10,563 nucleotides of DNA from Thermoplasmata archaeon (GCA_021826795.1 JAKAYM010000062.1:1-10563); one strand, 5' to 3'; counted from the stretch's first letter, positions 1-6,658 are shown. Translations and numbers: made by a program. Notes: generated from the letters alone by a model not told the origin.

Positions 1-711
1 CCTTTCTATATCTATGAAAAACAGATAATTGAAAGGATTGTACTGAATTGGCCGTGATTCTATTTTGGTCATATTTATATTATCATCATTGAACACTTTC
101 AGTATATTATAAAGGCCACCTATCCTGTTAACAATTGAAAATGCCAGTGAAATCTTGGAATGTCCCGCGGGCAGAACAGGATTCTCTGATATAAGAAAAA
201 ATCGTGTATAGTTATTATGTGTATTTTCTATGTTTTTAACAATTATTTCCATATTATTTATTCTGGCCGCAAGTTCACTGGCTATAGCAGCATATGTATT
301 TTTATTGTAATTCTTTACAATTTTAACACTTCCTGCAGTGTCATATTCACTTACCGGCTTTATACCATGTTTGTAAATAAACTCCGAGCACTGGGATAGG
401 GCCTGAGGGTGGGAAAGTACGTATTTTATATCGCCTAGCTGCACTCCCTGTTTGGCTATAAGGCAGTGTTCTACTCTTAAATAATGTTCCTTAACTATTG
501 AAAAATTGCTTTTAAAAAGAAAGTCATATGTTTGATTTACGGAACCCTCAATGGAATTTTCTATGGGAACCACACCGGCATCTATTTCCTTATTGCTCAG
601 GGCATCAAAAACGGCACGCACTGATTCTAGGGGAACGTAATCGCCCTGTATCATTTGCATAGCAGCTATATTGCTGTATGCTCCAGGTTCGCCAAAATAT
701 CCTACTTTCAA
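1..711 (-). CDS. pheA: Prephenate dehydratase, 3' end cut off by window edge
   Basis: This enzyme converts prephenate to phenylpyruvate in cytosolic phenylalanine synthesis. The 237 residues visible begin KVGYFGEPGAYS, the usual N-terminus of the family. The periplasmic-binding-like catalytic domain follows, with GVVPIENSIEGSV at 46-58, SHPQAL at 100-105 and the catalytic NYTRF at 167-171. An ACT regulatory domain starts near 186 (SKISLAFSIVNRIGGLYNIL), with the ESRP phenylalanine-binding motif at 218-221. About 30-40 residues should lie beyond the left edge. The only sensible start is TTG at 711-709: the frame is closed by the TAA at 738-736, which is also the stop of the upstream SpoIIM-like gene, and no ATG or in-frame GTG lies between. 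No ribosome site precedes the TTG; a TTTTAAAT box sits 23-30 bases upstream. The gene could be read from that box or as the last gene of the ClC-SpoIIM run. The family call is secure; the start is likely. Confidence 0.93.
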   Translation of the reverse strand, partial: MKVGYFGEPGAYSNIAAMQMIQGDYVPLESVRAVFDALSNKEIDAGVVPIENSIEGSVNQTYDFLFKSNFSIVKEHYLRVEHCLIAKQGVQLGDIKYVLSHPQALSQCSEFIYKHGIKPVSEYDTAGSVKIVKNYNKNTYAAIASELAARINNMEIIVKNIENTHNNYTRFFLISENPVLPAGHSKISLAFSIVNRIGGLYNILKVFNDDNINMTKIESRPIQYNPFNYLFFIDIER

Positions 712-733
712 TACACGGGTATATTTTATATAT

Positions 734-741
734 ATTTAAAA
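734..741 (-). promoter_or_regulatory. Putative TATA box for pheA
   Basis: TTTTAAAT on the minus strand lies 23-30 bases before the TTG start, the spacing expected for a leaderless archaeal transcript. It overlaps the stop codon of the upstream gene. A leaderless TTG start would be unusual, so readthrough from upstream is an alternative. Confidence 0.3.
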
Positions 742-1404
742 TTGGTTAAAATCATATTCATCATATTCCTTTTGCTTATGCCCGTATTCTCCAGTGTTTA
801 TATGCCTGTATAGCCATATGAGGAATGCAATTATAAATACTGCCGGTATCCACATATAAAATGCATTCAGGGGATGTGCAGATTCCTCCAGCAGGATTTC
901 TGATGTTTCTATGGCTCCGGCAAATGCGAGCTCTACAACTATGAAAATGTACATATAAATAATTTTTTTATAATTATCTCTCAATTTTCCCTTTATAAGA
1001 TAGTACAGAAGATAGGTCCCGGAGCTCACGGCTACCGCATATGCTGGGAGTTCCAGCCATGAATGTGGTAAAAGCATGAGTGTTGCAAATATTGCAAAAC
1101 CATTTATATGATCTGCAGTACCCTCCACAGCTATAACGGATGCTGTAGAACCTATAGAGAATAGAAACATAAGGATTCCGATAATTGGTATGAACTCTAT
1201 GGATGCTATTAAAAGATTATGGGGGAATATGCTCAGCCACATGGGGAAAAATGATTGGGATACAATTGCATTATCCTCAGATTTAAAGCTCTGATAAAGA
1301 GCAGGATCGTGAATAGGCAGTGAGGATATTATGGCAAATCCTGCAAGCTCTATTATAAAAGATAACAGGAACAAATGTTTCAGCTCTGGCATCTTTATCT
1401 TCAT
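736..1404 (-). CDS. SpoIIM-like (DUF95) integral membrane protein
   Basis: A 222-residue hydrophobic protein with about five membrane segments (near 10-29, 67-91, 103-134, 148-168 and 183-200). The FPHN motif near 60-63 and LPHSWLELPAYAVAVSSG near 112-129 are the conserved core of the stage II sporulation protein M/DUF95 family. In archaea these proteins are widespread and unrelated to sporulation; their job is not established. The C-terminal tail is cytoplasm-like and charged (HKQKEYDEYDEF-type composition). ATG at 1404 is preferred over the in-frame ATG at 1413 because a TATAAATA box lies 23-30 bases before 1404 but only 14-21 before 1413. The gene follows the ClC gene at about 50 bases on the same strand and precedes pheA by 24 bases. 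A functional link with ClC is possible but is only inferred from adjacency. Confidence 0.8.
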   Translation of the reverse strand: MKIKMPELKHLFLLSFIIELAGFAIISSLPIHDPALYQSFKSEDNAIVSQSFFPMWLSIFPHNLLIASIEFIPIIGILMFLFSIGSTASVIAVEGTADHINGFAIFATLMLLPHSWLELPAYAVAVSSGTYLLYYLIKGKLRDNYKKIIYMYIFIVVELAFAGAIETSEILLEESAHPLNAFYMWIPAVFIIAFLIWLYRHINTGEYGHKQKEYDEYDFNQF

Positions 1405-1426
1405 GTATTCCATATTTCAATCATAT

Positions 1427-1434
1427 TATTTATA
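1427..1434 (-). promoter_or_regulatory. Putative TATA box for SpoIIM-like gene
   Basis: TATAAATA on the minus strand within AAAATATAAATAAT. It is centred about 27 bases before the ATG at 1404, which fits leaderless initiation and suggests the gene can be transcribed apart from the ClC gene. Confidence 0.45.
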
Positions 1435-1455
1435 TTTTGGTCAAAAATTTATACA

Positions 1456-3219
1456 TTATTCGCTGTCTCCGATTCGTATAACCTTTACATTTTCCTCATA
1501 CTTGTCAAGTATTGATTCAAGTGTAATAATACCAATAAATTTACCATCATCAACGACCGCACACCATTTTGTTCTGTTTTTCATCATTAGCTCCCATGCG
1601 TTCTCTGCGCTATTGTCTAGTTTTATATAGGAAATTCCAGGCTTATAGTAATCCTTTACATAACCGTATGATTTATTATCAATATCGTACAAATATACAG
1701 CACCCATAAGCTTGTCATGATAAACTACCGGAAGTGAAAGAAGATCATTGTCCTTCATTATATTGTCAGCCCTGTATATGGTGTAATAGAGGTCTGCGTA
1801 TATGTCGTTTCTTATCTTTAAACTGGAAACCTTCATTTCCAGAAGAAGCGGAGTATGGTATTCTCCCATATTTGCAGGGGAATCCCGTCTCTGCTCTACC
1901 TGTGATTCATATATAGTATACTTTGTTCCTGAAGCAATGTATGCAATTGAAACTGCCAGCATTGCACCTGGAAGAAGCTGGAGACTTCCTGTCATTTCGA
2001 CGACCATGAGTATCACCGCCAGAGGAACCTTTCCTGCTGCACCGAAGAAAGATAACATGCCTATTATGACAAATGGTGCCACCTCCGGTACAATACCCGG
2101 CACTAGAAAGTGAAAGAAAACACCAAAAAGGGCACCAATGGATGCACCGATGAATATTCCCGGGGCAAAAACGCCTCCACTCCCACCGGATGATACAGTA
2201 AATGATGTTGCTATAATTTTGACAAATGGCAACAGGATCAGTATAAGAAGTATAGGTAGTCCAAATGTCACAAGTTCATTGAATTTTCCAAGCTCAAGGA
2301 TTTCGACCCAGCCATATCCGGTTCCCAGTATTTCCGGAAATAGAAGGGCGATAATACCCACAACAGCACCTCCTATCATAGGTTTTATATGATTCGGCAC
2401 ATGCCATTTCTTGAATACATTCCTGATGCCATAAAATGTTTTAATGTAAAGTATAGCCATTACACCGGCAACAAGCCCCAGAACAGCATAAAATGGCAAT
2501 CTAAATACACTAAATGTCTCAATATAGTCACCGAATATGGGTTCAAATCCGACCACAGAGGCAAATATGGAATAACCTATGGATGATGCAACCAGTGATG
2601 GAAATATTACCTCTGATTCAAAATCACGTCTATACAGTATTTCTGCGCCGAGAACTGCTCCACCTATTGGTGCCTTGAATATTGTTCCGATTCCTGCACC
2701 GATTCCGACTGCCACGGCTATTCTCCGGTCTTTGGGACTGAGTCCCAGTACATCGGCAAGAAATGATCCTATACCTGCGGCAATCAGGGCAGTGGGACCC
2801 TCTCTCCCTGCACTTCCACCTGAACCTATAGTAATTGCGGATGCTATTGTCTTTACAAGCGGCGTTCTCCTTTTTATCTTGCCGTGATTATTATGAAATG
2901 CCCTTATTGCAGCATCGGTACCGTGACCCTCTGATGAGGGATCAAATGTATAAACTATTATACCGCTCAGAAGGCCGCCGGCAGCAACAACTACGGGGAT
3001 AAGATAATAACGCAGTGCAAAAAAATGATATACAGTAGACCCTCCCTCTCCCAGCGGTCTGGGTATTGGCATGCCCACAACATGGGTGAAAAATATGATT
3101 TCAAAGAGCCTTATTGCATAATAGAATGCCAGGGCTCCGGCACCTGCAACGATACCTATTATAGCCCCAACTATAAACCACCTCTGGAAATATGGTAATG
3201 ATGAGAGTTTAAGATTCAT
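1456..3219 (-). CDS. ClC-family chloride channel/transporter with C-terminal CBS pair
   Basis: A 587-residue membrane protein that moves chloride or similar anions across the cytoplasmic membrane. The ClC core spans about 15-430. The first selectivity motif is GSGGSAGREGP (132-142), whose E140 matches the gating glutamate (Glu148 in E. coli ClC). GKVPLAVILMVVEMTG lies at 396-411, and GSGGVFAPG at 346-354 is the second anion-binding loop. The segment PIGGAVLGAEIL (184-195) keeps the first glutamate (E193) but has Ile194 where E. coli ClC has the internal proton glutamate Glu203. The residue acting as the anion-coordinating tyrosine is probably Y434 or Y437. Residues about 465-587 form two CBS domains, the first rather degenerate (LPVVYHDKLMGAVYL), the second clear (CAVVDDGKFIGIITLESIL). 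Such domains often bind nucleotides and gate the pore. ATG at 3219 is preceded by GAAGGTG ten bases away. Whether it is a channel or an antiporter cannot be settled here. Confidence 0.95.
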   Translation of the reverse strand: MNLKLSSLPYFQRWFIVGAIIGIVAGAGALAFYYAIRLFEIIFFTHVVGMPIPRPLGEGGSTVYHFFALRYYLIPVVVAAGGLLSGIIVYTFDPSSEGHGTDAAIRAFHNNHGKIKRRTPLVKTIASAITIGSGGSAGREGPTALIAAGIGSFLADVLGLSPKDRRIAVAVGIGAGIGTIFKAPIGGAVLGAEILYRRDFESEVIFPSLVASSIGYSIFASVVGFEPIFGDYIETFSVFRLPFYAVLGLVAGVMAILYIKTFYGIRNVFKKWHVPNHIKPMIGGAVVGIIALLFPEILGTGYGWVEILELGKFNELVTFGLPILLILILLPFVKIIATSFTVSSGGSGGVFAPGIFIGASIGALFGVFFHFLVPGIVPEVAPFVIIGMLSFFGAAGKVPLAVILMVVEMTGSLQLLPGAMLAVSIAYIASGTKYTIYESQVEQRRDSPANMGEYHTPLLLEMKVSSLKIRNDIYADLYYTIYRADNIMKDNDLLSLPVVYHDKLMGAVYLYDIDNKSYGYVKDYYKPGISYIKLDNSAENAWELMMKNRTKWCAVVDDGKFIGIITLESILDKYEENVKVIRIGDSE

Positions 3220-3229
3220 CTTACAGATG

Positions 3230-3236
3230 CACCTTC
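3230..3236 (-). promoter_or_regulatory. Ribosome binding site of ClC gene
   Basis: GAAGGTG on the minus strand, ending ten bases before the ATG at 3219. It matches the AGGTG-type archaeal Shine-Dalgarno sequence and supports that start. This and folD are the only genes in the window with a clear site of this kind at useful spacing. Confidence 0.55.
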
Positions 3237-3256
3237 ATGCAAGATAAAATTTTATG

Positions 3257-3266
3257 ATTTTTATAA
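3257..3266 (-). promoter_or_regulatory. Putative TATA box for ClC gene
   Basis: TTATAAAAAT on the minus strand would place the transcript start near 3236, just ahead of the GAAGGTG ribosome site, giving a leader of about 17 bases. The stronger palindromic TATA at 3347-3356 is an alternative with a leader of about 100 bases. Confidence 0.35.
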
Positions 3267-3329
3267 TTTAATATTATGAAAACAATACGCATACCGCTGC
3301 TGTTGAATGGCATGAATTTCCACATATCG

Positions 3330-3376
3330 GTTTGAGATAGAAACCATTTATATAAACATTGGGTTAATCCTCAAAC
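3330..3376. repeat. Interrupted inverted repeat centred on a TATA palindrome
   Basis: GTTTGAG (3330-3336) pairs with CTCAAAC (3370-3376), and inside these AACC (3342-3345) pairs with GGTT (3362-3365). The two pairs of arms share a centre near 3353, and the loop holds the perfect palindrome TTTATATAAA (3347-3356). It lies in the 168-base gap between the ClC gene and its upstream neighbour, 11 bases past the latter's stop. It could be a promoter with a symmetric operator, a terminator hairpin, or a site for a dimeric regulator. The pairing is seen directly; the role is not known. Confidence 0.45.
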
Positions 3377-3387
3377 AGTAAGACGTA

Positions 3388-3951
3388 TTACATTCTTTCT
3401 TTTGTAAAATATTCCTTCAATTTATCAGATACCATTCCAGCAGTAGTCTTCAATAGTGCAACAGGTGACCATGGAATAAGCAGTTCAGGATTCATAAGTC
3501 TGAACCAGTAATTATCCTGTATATTCTCAACCATATATCTTGTTCTATATGCAAGTATAAATTCATCAAATATAGATTTATAAAATCTGAATGGCTCATA
3601 AATAACAGGCTGAACATAGGCGAAGTTTAAATGCTGAAGATACTTTCTTGCTATTTCTATATGTGCCTGTATTCGTGAATAACCTGAAAAATAGGATTCA
3701 TTATATATCCTGATGTGTAATTCCCATGGAGCCTTCAATATTCTAGAAATCCCATAATCTTCACCGTGATCGAAGCTGGGGGTTGCGTTTGCAAAACCCC
3801 TGTGGGTTTTCAAAAATTGAAGTATCATATCTGACTTACTTTCCGGAATTAATAAGGAAAAGGATTCTTCATCTTTTACTGTTTCTTTGTCTATATATAT
3901 ACTCTTATTATCCTTTAACTCTATATGTTTCGGAAATAATATGTAAGACAT
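3388..3951 (-). CDS. Hypothetical protein, 187 residues
   Basis: I do not recognise a family. The protein is soluble-looking, with no signal peptide or membrane segment, and mixed alpha/beta in character. It is rich in aromatic residues (many Tyr, Phe and Trp). A charged N-terminal third is followed by a segment around 60-82 (FDHGEDYGISRILKAPWELH) and a helical C-terminal half ending in a lysine-rich tail. Codon use matches the neighbours, and a clean TATA-like AATTTAAT lies 23-30 bases before the ATG at 3951, so this is very likely a real leaderless gene. It is divergent from gmhA across an intergenic region of about 220 bases and lies upstream of the ClC gene with a 168-base gap, so co-transcription with ClC is uncertain. 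It may be a lineage-specific Thermoplasmata protein. Confidence 0.7.
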   Translation of the reverse strand: MSYILFPKHIELKDNKSIYIDKETVKDEESFSLLIPESKSDMILQFLKTHRGFANATPSFDHGEDYGISRILKAPWELHIRIYNESYFSGYSRIQAHIEIARKYLQHLNFAYVQPVIYEPFRFYKSIFDEFILAYRTRYMVENIQDNYWFRLMNPELLIPWSPVALLKTTAGMVSDKLKEYFTKERM

Positions 3952-3973
3952 TAGTAGGTTATGGCATCATATA

Positions 3974-3981
3974 ATTAAATT
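3974..3981 (-). promoter_or_regulatory. Putative TATA box for the 187-residue hypothetical gene
   Basis: AATTTAAT (continuing TATATG) on the minus strand lies 23-30 bases before the ATG at 3951, which fits a leaderless start. A second AT box, CTTATAAATTT at 3988-3998, would give a short leader. Confidence 0.4.
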
Positions 3982-4085
3982 TTTTCTAAATTTATAAGTT
4001 GTCAGACTACCTGTGTGAGCTAATATTAATATTTTAGAAAATGTATTAATAATTCAATAATTAATTTTTAATGTTTTGAAATCAA

Positions 4086-4135
4086 GTGACATCCTCTCCA
4101 AGCTAACGCACGGGGCTTCCCACTTTCAGGTTAAA
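4086..4135 (+). repeat. IS200/IS605-like end hairpin, copy 1
   Basis: Starts GTGACATCCTCTCC, then a weak stem CTCCAAGC / GCACGGGG around a TAAC loop, then CTTCCCACTTTCAGG and TTAAA. Aligned by hand it matches copy 3 (7982-8030, opposite strand) at about 40 of 50 columns with one gap. It matches copy 2 (5732-5782) at 28 of 40 columns without gaps. The order 'GACATCCTC - hairpin - GGGGCTTCCCAC' is typical of subterminal ends of archaeal IS200/IS605 (TnpB-type) elements. No transposase is nearby, so I read it as a decayed end or a small non-autonomous element. It ends seven bases before the TATA box of gmhA. Confidence 0.55.
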
Positions 4136-4141
4136 AACATA

Positions 4142-4149
4142 TATTTAAG
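4142..4149 (+). promoter_or_regulatory. TATA box of gmhA
   Basis: TATTTAAG, 23-30 bases before the ATG at 4172, the spacing of a leaderless archaeal promoter. It supports 4172 as the start rather than an upstream in-frame start at 4076, which would run the protein through the hairpin repeat. Confidence 0.5.
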
Positions 4150-4171
4150 AATATTTTATTATTTACTGATA

Positions 4172-4720
4172 ATGGATCTTGAAGCCTACAAACAGGAAGG
4201 AATTACTGCCAGGAAAAATATAGATGATAATCAGATACGGAGAATAGCAGATGGAATTGTAAATTCTTTTAATAGAAATGGAAAACTGATAGTATTCGGC
4301 AATGGAGGTTCTGCCGCAGATTCGCAGCATTTCGTTGCTGAACTCACTGGCCATTTTACCAAGGAACGGAAACCACTGCCAGCACTGGCACTGACAACAA
4401 ATACATCGGCATTAACAGCAATAGGGAATGATTATTCATACAGGGAAATATTTTCAAGGCAGGTAAGGGCACTGTGCAACAGCAATGACTACGTCGTTGG
4501 GATAAGCACATCAGGAAATTCAGAGAATGTTATCCTTGCTCTTGAGGATGCAAATAAAATAGGTGCCTACACACTGGGTTTCACCGGTAAAACAGGAGGA
4601 AAACTTAATGGAATATGCAGAGAGGTTTTCCATGCAGATACAGATACCACATCCGTAATACAGGAAGTGCACATAACTGCAATACATATGATATGTGCAT
4701 TGATCGATGAAAAGTACTGA
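4172..4720 (+). CDS. gmhA: Sedoheptulose 7-phosphate isomerase
   Basis: A cytosolic SIS-domain isomerase that turns sedoheptulose 7-phosphate into D-glycero-D-manno-heptose 7-phosphate, the first step to nucleotide-activated heptose. The 182-residue protein is close to the usual family length (about 190). GNGGSAADSQHFVAEL is at 43-58 and the phosphate-binding STSGNSENV at 112-120. The four zinc ligands known for E. coli GmhA (His61, Glu65, Gln172, His180) appear at H53, E57, Q164 and H172 with a constant offset of eight, so the active site looks intact. The frame is open back to 4076, but residues encoded there (KSSDILSKLTHGASHF) come from the hairpin repeat, and the family N-terminus and TATA box point to ATG 4172. 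No ribosome site is present; it is probably leaderless. hddA starts 39 bases downstream and acts on its product. Confidence 0.92.
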   Translation: MDLEAYKQEGITARKNIDDNQIRRIADGIVNSFNRNGKLIVFGNGGSAADSQHFVAELTGHFTKERKPLPALALTTNTSALTAIGNDYSYREIFSRQVRALCNSNDYVVGISTSGNSENVILALEDANKIGAYTLGFTGKTGGKLNGICREVFHADTDTTSVIQEVHITAIHMICALIDEKY

Positions 4721-4729
4721 CTAAGGATA

Positions 4730-4743
4730 ATTTTTTATAAATA
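4730..4743 (+). promoter_or_regulatory. Possible TATA box for hddA
   Basis: The run ATTTTTTATAAATA covers about -30 to -17 relative to the ATG at 4760. No ribosome site precedes that ATG, so hddA may have its own leaderless transcript besides any read from gmhA. Confidence 0.35.
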
Positions 4744-4759
4744 TTTCCATTATCCTGCT

Positions 4760-5728
4760 ATGATCATAACAAAGACCCCATTGCGCATAGGTCTGGTTGG
4801 GGGCAGCACAGATATACCGGAATATTACAGGAAATACGGTGGCCTGCTTGTTTCCGCTGCCATAAACAAGTACATATATATAATTGTAAATAAGAAATTC
4901 GACCATAAAATCAGGGTATCATATTCAAAGACAGAGATAGTTGATACAGTGGATGAAATTAAGCATCCCAGTGTTAGGGAGGCCATGAAATTGCTGGATA
5001 TTGATGGCGGAATTGAGATACTAAGCGTTTCAGATATACCCTCAACGGGAACCGGACTTGGTTCAAGCTCCACATTCCTTGTTGGATTGCTCAATGCCTT
5101 ACATGCATATAAATCTGAATTTGCAAGCAGGGAAAAACTCGCTGAAGAAGCAATTGAAATAGAAAGAAATATACTGAGAGAACCTGGGGGAATGCAGGAC
5201 CAGTACATGGCTTCCTTCGGTGGCATCAACATGCTGAAATTCAATGAGAACGATTCCGTGTATGTAAATCCGGTTACCCTTGATCATGACAAGCTGGAAA
5301 AGTTAAAGGAGAATATGGTCTTGCTCTATACAGGAATAGACCATAACTCAGGTGAGCTCCACCAGAATATAAGAAAGGAAATATCATCGCATCTGGATGA
5401 ATATGAAAAGATGAAGGGTTATTCGCAGGATTTTTACCATTATTTATTTGATATGGATATTGAAAAACTTGGAAAAACACTGAACCAGAACTGGTTCTGC
5501 AAGAAATCACTGTATGAGAAAATATCCACACCAACCATCGATGATTATTATTCCAGGGCACTGGAACTGGGAGCCTACGGTGGTAATCTTATAGGTGCCG
5601 GGGGTGGAGGATTCCTGGTATTCATTACAGATAGCTGGAAAAAAAGGAAACTCAATGACCTTGGTCTCCGCAGTATAGATTTTGATTTTGATTTCGAGGG
5701 TTCCAGGATAATTTATTTCTCTGAATGA
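4760..5728 (+). CDS. hddA: D-glycero-D-manno-heptose 7-phosphate kinase (GHMP kinase)
   Basis: A cytosolic ATP-dependent GHMP-family sugar kinase, 322 residues. It is predicted to phosphorylate C1 of D-glycero-D-manno-heptose 7-phosphate to the 1,7-bisphosphate on the way to GDP- or ADP-heptose. The N-terminus KTPLRIGLVGGSTDIPEYY (5-23) carries the substrate-binding start of the family. PSTGTGLGSSST (94-105) is the ATP phosphate loop, EPGGMQDQY (141-149) holds the likely catalytic Asp147, and GAYGGNLIGAGGGGFL (271-286) is the C-terminal GHMP motif. The 'REPGGMQDQYMASFGG' stretch is characteristic of HddA-type kinases rather than galactokinase or mevalonate kinase. The preceding isomerase gene makes its expected substrate, which strengthens the call. 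The phosphatase (gmhB) and nucleotidyltransferase (hddC or hldE-type) of the pathway are not in the window. Exact anomer and end product are inferred. Confidence 0.88.
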   Translation: MIITKTPLRIGLVGGSTDIPEYYRKYGGLLVSAAINKYIYIIVNKKFDHKIRVSYSKTEIVDTVDEIKHPSVREAMKLLDIDGGIEILSVSDIPSTGTGLGSSSTFLVGLLNALHAYKSEFASREKLAEEAIEIERNILREPGGMQDQYMASFGGINMLKFNENDSVYVNPVTLDHDKLEKLKENMVLLYTGIDHNSGELHQNIRKEISSHLDEYEKMKGYSQDFYHYLFDMDIEKLGKTLNQNWFCKKSLYEKISTPTIDDYYSRALELGAYGGNLIGAGGGGFLVFITDSWKKRKLNDLGLRSIDFDFDFEGSRIIYFSE

Positions 5729-5731
5729 ACT

Positions 5732-5782
5732 TTGACTACCTTCCCACGCTAATGCATGTAACTTACCACCTTGGATGTTAAT
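5732..5782 (+). repeat. IS200/IS605-like end hairpin, copy 2
   Basis: Begins TTGACTACCTTCCCACGC, then TAAT, GCATG, AACTTACCACCTT and GATGTTAA. It aligns to copy 1 at 28 of 40 columns without gaps over its first 40 bases and is the most diverged copy. The stem is weaker because GGGG is replaced by GTAA. It starts four bases after the hddA stop in the same orientation as copy 1, so copies 1 and 2 bracket the gmhA-hddA pair. Confidence 0.45.
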
Positions 5783-5832
5783 TTGTATTTAATAAATGCG
5801 AATTTAAAGTACAATTCAGCTTTAGTGGTTAG

Positions 5833-5840
5833 AATAAAAT
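5833..5840 (+). promoter_or_regulatory. Possible TATA box for HEPN-like gene
   Basis: AATAAAAT lies 23-30 bases before the ATG at 5863. An AGGAG (5841-5845) follows but sits 17 bases from that ATG, too far to act as a normal ribosome site, so leaderless initiation is preferred. Confidence 0.3.
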
Positions 5841-5862
5841 AGGAGAAAAGTATAGAACAATT

Positions 5863-6654
5863 ATGTATTCAGAATATATTATGGAAGAGGTCTTTGATTT
5901 CTTTCAGTATCCGGAGAGTTATGACAGAACTATGATCAACGCTTCACTTCAAAGGATTACCTGCACAGATAATAATATAATTTATAATAATAAAAAGGTT
6001 GAACCAGAATTAAAATGTACAAAAGACAATTGTCTGGGATTTTTTCTTGCGAATATTCCAGAAATGATAGTTGATTCTATGGAATACGAAGGCAGACTTC
6101 CACCTAAACTGGAAAAGCTACGTAAAGATACTATAGATCTTATAAATCTTGGAAGATTCAATGAATTGGCAACACTTGACCTATACCTTTTGCTAGAAAT
6201 GGGAATGCGCTGTGCATATTCCAGATGGCTTGGAAATAGAATTAAGATATCAAAATATGGAAATGATGACATAATTCTGGAGAATTATGATTATAGAAGG
6301 CTCAAACTATATATAAGACTGAAAGGCCTGGGAAGAACTGATATATATGTCAATGGCGAACCGTTTCCAGGTTCAGAAAATTCATTATTACGCTGGGCAA
6401 CTAAATTCGTGGATCGACCAACAGGTCTCATGTTCCGGCTATCACTGAACATACGAAATCTGCTTGCACATGGAGAAAATGAATGGGATCTTTATCCTGT
6501 TTCTAAAAGTGTTGAAATAGCAGCATCAGCTGCAGCCAAACTATTATCGGAAATAGAGCCCGGGAAAATTCCAAGAAACGAGGTTACACATAGTTCTGAT
6601 AAAATACGTGCTCAGAAAAAATACCATGGCTCCACAAGCAGAAGGAATTACTGA
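5863..6654 (+). CDS. Uncharacterised protein with C-terminal HEPN-like RNLLAH motif
   Basis: A 263-residue soluble protein that I cannot assign to a named family. Residues 195-204 read LNIRNLLAHG; R198-x4-H203 with Asn after the Arg is the signature of HEPN domains, many of which are metal-independent RNases in toxin-antitoxin or defence systems. It is followed by a likely helix (SVEIAASAAAKLLSEIE, 216-232), as usual in HEPN folds. The first 60 residues include a cysteine pair (C52, C57) and a CTxN repeat (CTDN 34-37, CTKDNC 52-57). Residues 80-125 are helical and may form the other half of the four-helix bundle. The tail is basic (KIRAQKKYHGSTSRRN). No nucleotidyltransferase (MNT) or other antitoxin-like gene flanks it. 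ATG 5863 is chosen; M7 at 5881 is an alternative. It ends four bases from the convergent small ORF. RNase activity is inferred from the motif only. Confidence 0.75.
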   Translation: MYSEYIMEEVFDFFQYPESYDRTMINASLQRITCTDNNIIYNNKKVEPELKCTKDNCLGFFLANIPEMIVDSMEYEGRLPPKLEKLRKDTIDLINLGRFNELATLDLYLLLEMGMRCAYSRWLGNRIKISKYGNDDIILENYDYRRLKLYIRLKGLGRTDIYVNGEPFPGSENSLLRWATKFVDRPTGLMFRLSLNIRNLLAHGENEWDLYPVSKSVEIAASAAAKLLSEIEPGKIPRNEVTHSSDKIRAQKKYHGSTSRRNY

Positions 6655-6658
6655 TAAT

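Noticed and set aside
217..399. Plus-strand 60-residue frame in the pheA region
   Set aside because: Lies antisense to the uninterrupted prephenate dehydratase frame, which has TRF and ESRP motifs.
1802..2887. Several plus-strand open frames opposite the ClC gene
   Set aside because: The ClC protein on the minus strand is full length with all motifs; the opposite frames are low-complexity shadows rich in Pro, Ser and Ile.
3276..3335. A 19-codon plus-strand frame (MKTIRIPLLLNG...) in the ClC upstream gap
   Set aside because: Too short, no promoter or ribosome site, and it ends inside the inverted repeat.
4002..4026. A possible fourth, half copy of the hairpin repeat (AGACTACCTGTGTGAGCTAAT)
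   Set aside because: It shares GACTACCT and GCTAAT at the same spacing as copy 2, but the rest and the whole right side do not match, so chance is likely.
4021..4075. ATTAAT-rich inverted repeats upstream of gmhA as an operator
   Set aside because: The stretch is almost pure A+T, so short self-complementary words are expected by chance.
4076..4171. In-frame extension of gmhA back to an alternative start at 4076
   Set aside because: The added 32 residues are translated hairpin repeat plus promoter DNA, they do not match the GmhA N-terminus, and a TATA box fits ATG 4172.
4825..5244. Long minus-strand open frame opposite hddA
   Set aside because: It is a shadow of the hddA coding frame: the plus-strand frame has clear kinase motifs, and the opposite frame has no recognisable domain or start signal.
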